Of a stretch of 64,000 nt of DNA, positions 62,586-64,000 are shown piece by piece. A model generated the notes under the pieces. It worked only from the letters and a program-made list of their open reading frames with translations. It was not told the origin of the DNA and made no database searches. Source of the DNA: Streptacidiphilus rugosus AM-16 (GTDB taxonomy: Bacteria > Actinomycetota > Actinomycetes > Streptomycetales > Streptomycetaceae); assembly GCF_000744655.1 (NCBI RefSeq), contig NZ_JQMJ01000004.1:3782001-3846000 (forward strand), given 5' to 3'. A program made the position numbers and the translations under genes. Every line of letters begins with the position of its first letter. Within the stretch, counting starts at the first letter, position 1.

Positions 62586-63116
62586 ATGAGCCGGTCCACT
62601 CCGGAGCCCGCCGGGGCGTCCACCGACGCGAGGTCCGCGGCCACCGTCCCGGTACCGGCCGCAGCCGGCGGCGGCCCGGTCAGTCACGCGATCTTCCGCC
62701 TGGCCCGTCTGCACCGCATGTTCGCCGGACAACTGCTGCGCCCCCTGGGCCTGCACCCCGGTCAGGAGCTGGTCATGATGCACCTGTGGGAACTCGGCCC
62801 CCAGCGCCAGACCGACCTCGTGCGTCTTCTGGACTCCGACGCCGCCACCATGACTCGCACCGTCCGCCGCCTGGAACAGGCGGGCTTCGTCCGCCGCCGC
62901 CCCTGCCCCACCGACAAGCGGGCGTCCCTCATCGAACCCACGGCCGCCAGCCAGGTCCTGCGCCGCCAGGTCGAACAGGTCTGGGCCCAGCTCGAAGCCC
63001 TGGTCACCGCCGATCTCTCCCCCGCCGAAGGCGCTGCGGCCCTGGCCACCCTGGAGCGCCTGGAAGACAACCTCGCCCAGGCCGAAGCCCCCGCGGACAC
63101 GGACACGGACGGCTGA
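62586..63116 (+). CDS. MarR-family transcriptional regulator
   Basis: A 176-residue MarR protein with a winged helix (ELGPQRQTDLVRLLDSDAAT, MTRTVRRLEQAGFVRRRPCP) and typical helices at both ends. The first 35 residues are disordered. It is divergent from the ene-reductase/quinone-reductase pair. Cys107 near the wing (RRRPCPTDKR) could act as a redox switch. ATG at 62586 has AGGAAGAG in front. Confidence 0.88.
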   Translation: MSRSTPEPAGASTDARSAATVPVPAAAGGGPVSHAIFRLARLHRMFAGQLLRPLGLHPGQELVMMHLWELGPQRQTDLVRLLDSDAATMTRTVRRLEQAGFVRRRPCPTDKRASLIEPTAASQVLRRQVEQVWAQLEALVTADLSPAEGAAALATLERLEDNLAQAEAPADTDTDG

Positions 63117-63339
63117 CCCGCTCGCGTCGGGCCCGCCGCTACCCCCTCTACGCCTGCCCGGACGCGGGGGCGACGCGGGTGTGGACGAGGGAGTCGTCGG
63201 CGGGCGGGACTCACATGACCAGGGCAGGCGTGCGCCGGCGCGCCGCCCGGCGGCGCGCCGTCCTCTCCATCGTTCCTCGACCCGGGGGTGTTCTTCCGCA
63301 CGGCTCGCGTGGGCCCGTCACGCGGGACGGCCCCACGCC

Positions 63340-63612
63340 TCACACGTCGTCGAGCGGCTCCGAGTAGCCGGGGCCCTCTTCCCACGCGGCGGTCGCGGCC
63401 GGCGGACCTGCGGCCTCGCCCTCCCAGACCCGCACCTCGACCCGGTGCGGCAGCTGCCCCTCCCGTACCCAGCGTCCCTGCAGCTCGGCCCGCAGATGCT
63501 GGGCCGCCAGGGACTTGGCGGAGACCGGCAGGTCCTCGGGCTCGCTGGGCGCGAGCAGCCGTACGCGCTCCTCCGCCCCGTCCTCGGTGATCCGTAGTTC
63601 GCAGCGGTACAT
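63340..63612 (-). CDS. small hypothetical protein (90 aa)
   Basis: A small soluble protein from the second of two adjacent ATGs, chosen because AGGAGG is 5 nt before it. The sequence is beta-strand then helix (MYRCELRITEDGAEERVRLL, SAKSLAAQHLRAELQGRWVR), ending in an acidic tail. The family is not recognised. A gap of 301 bases upstream (63613-63913) holds nothing I can support beyond the promoter it needs. Confidence 0.6.
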   Translation of the reverse strand: MYRCELRITEDGAEERVRLLAPSEPEDLPVSAKSLAAQHLRAELQGRWVREGQLPHRVEVRVWEGEAAGPPAATAAWEEGPGYSEPLDDV

Positions 63613-63913
63613 CATCGCCTCCTGACCCTCTCGCCCGGGCACAGCGACTTTCCGGACGTTCTGCCCCCTACCCCGGATCGACCCCCGCACACGAACCACC
63701 CGGCCGGCCACCGTCCGGCCGCGGGGGTCGCAGGACCGCCCACCCGGCGTGGGATCGAGGTAGACGCGGGCGATCTGCCGGGCGCACGTCCGTGCACGGG
63801 ACCGCCGAGCCTCGGGCGAGACCGACGGCCTCCGGCGGCTGCGGGGGCCGGACCGCGTGGGCGTGGCGCGCCGGGGTAGACGTCCTTGGGCGACACGGCC
63901 GGAGGGGGTCTTC

Positions 63914-64000
63914 ATGCGGGTGTTCCGAGAGGCGTCGGGGATGGGGCGGAGAGCGTTGGGGGGCTTGTTCCGGGCGCTGCTGCGCACGCTGGTGCGGAGC
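63914..64000 (+). CDS. partial gene cut by the window end
   Basis: ATG at 63914 follows GGAGGGGGTCTTC and opens a frame of 29 codons to the window end (MRVFREASGMGRRALGGLFR and on). The start is basic and amphipathic or membrane-like; too little is present to name it. Confidence 0.4.
   Translation, partial: MRVFREASGMGRRALGGLFRALLRTLVRS

Overview
The window comes from a high-GC actinomycete, most likely Streptomyces or a close relative. The DNA is strongly GC-rich, codons mostly end in G or C, starts are ATG, GTG or TTG behind GGAGG-type ribosome sites, and many genes overlap by ATGA, GTGA or TTGA. The gene content (PaaX, PucR-type and GntR regulators, DUF2252, a LexA paralogue, many secreted hydrolases) fits an accessory chromosome-arm region. 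I see no rRNA, tRNA or CRISPR.

Layout. 1-2084: small proteins and two gene relics (a LuxR-type ATPase fragment and a CBS-domain fragment). 2085-7634: a peptide/nickel-type ABC importer operon with a fused permease-ATPase. 7877-14273: a PAP2 phosphatase, a type B carboxylesterase, an MFS transporter, a LacI-family regulator and a secreted phosphoesterase. 14410-23941: a PaaX-regulated operon that can be read as a complete aromatic-acid route: acid-CoA ligase fused to thioesterase, salicylyl-CoA 5-hydroxylase fused to an old-yellow-enzyme domain, gentisate dioxygenase, acylpyruvate hydrolase and maleate isomerase, with a nitrilase inserted. 24209-28414: an esterase, a second (catalytically degenerate) PAP2 protein, a DUF2252 protein and a small P-loop kinase. 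28442-30498: a TetR regulator, a cupin and an alpha/beta hydrolase. 30939-32580: a complete IS5-family element with perfect 24-bp ends, a programmed -1 frameshift and a passenger gene. 32651-38615: stand-alone metabolic and regulatory genes. 38631-41761: a cyclic-nucleotide-domain histidine kinase and a response-regulator/thioredoxin-reductase fusion that is interrupted by an amber codon. 41981-47274: a secreted alpha-galactosidase, a sugar-binding lipoprotein and phosphoglucomutase. 47500-53354: a class III aminotransferase and a coupled sulfide-oxidation operon (SQR, persulfide dioxygenase-rhodanese, TauE exporter, GntR regulator). 53700-64000: coiled-coil protein, two GNATs, a PucR-type regulator, a LexA paralogue, a lipoprotein, a quinone reductase/ene-reductase pair with a MarR regulator, and a gene cut by the window end.

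How the genes fit together. A palindrome built around TTACACGTGTAA recurs in front of the ABC importer, between importer and PAP2, in front of the lacI-type gene, twice in front of the phosphoesterase, and between the aromatic operon and the esterase at 24209. This suggests one LacI-type regulon covering import, ester and phosphoester hydrolysis and possibly the aromatic pathway. A second, separate operator family (TGMRAG-N4-CTYKCA) surrounds the TetR-cupin-hydrolase locus in pairs spaced exactly 42 bp apart. The strongest unusual finds are the IS element carrying a Tdi1/DUF1851-like passenger gene, the CACGTG regulon, the nitrilase inside a CoA-dependent gentisate operon, and the amber codon in the redox-signalling gene.
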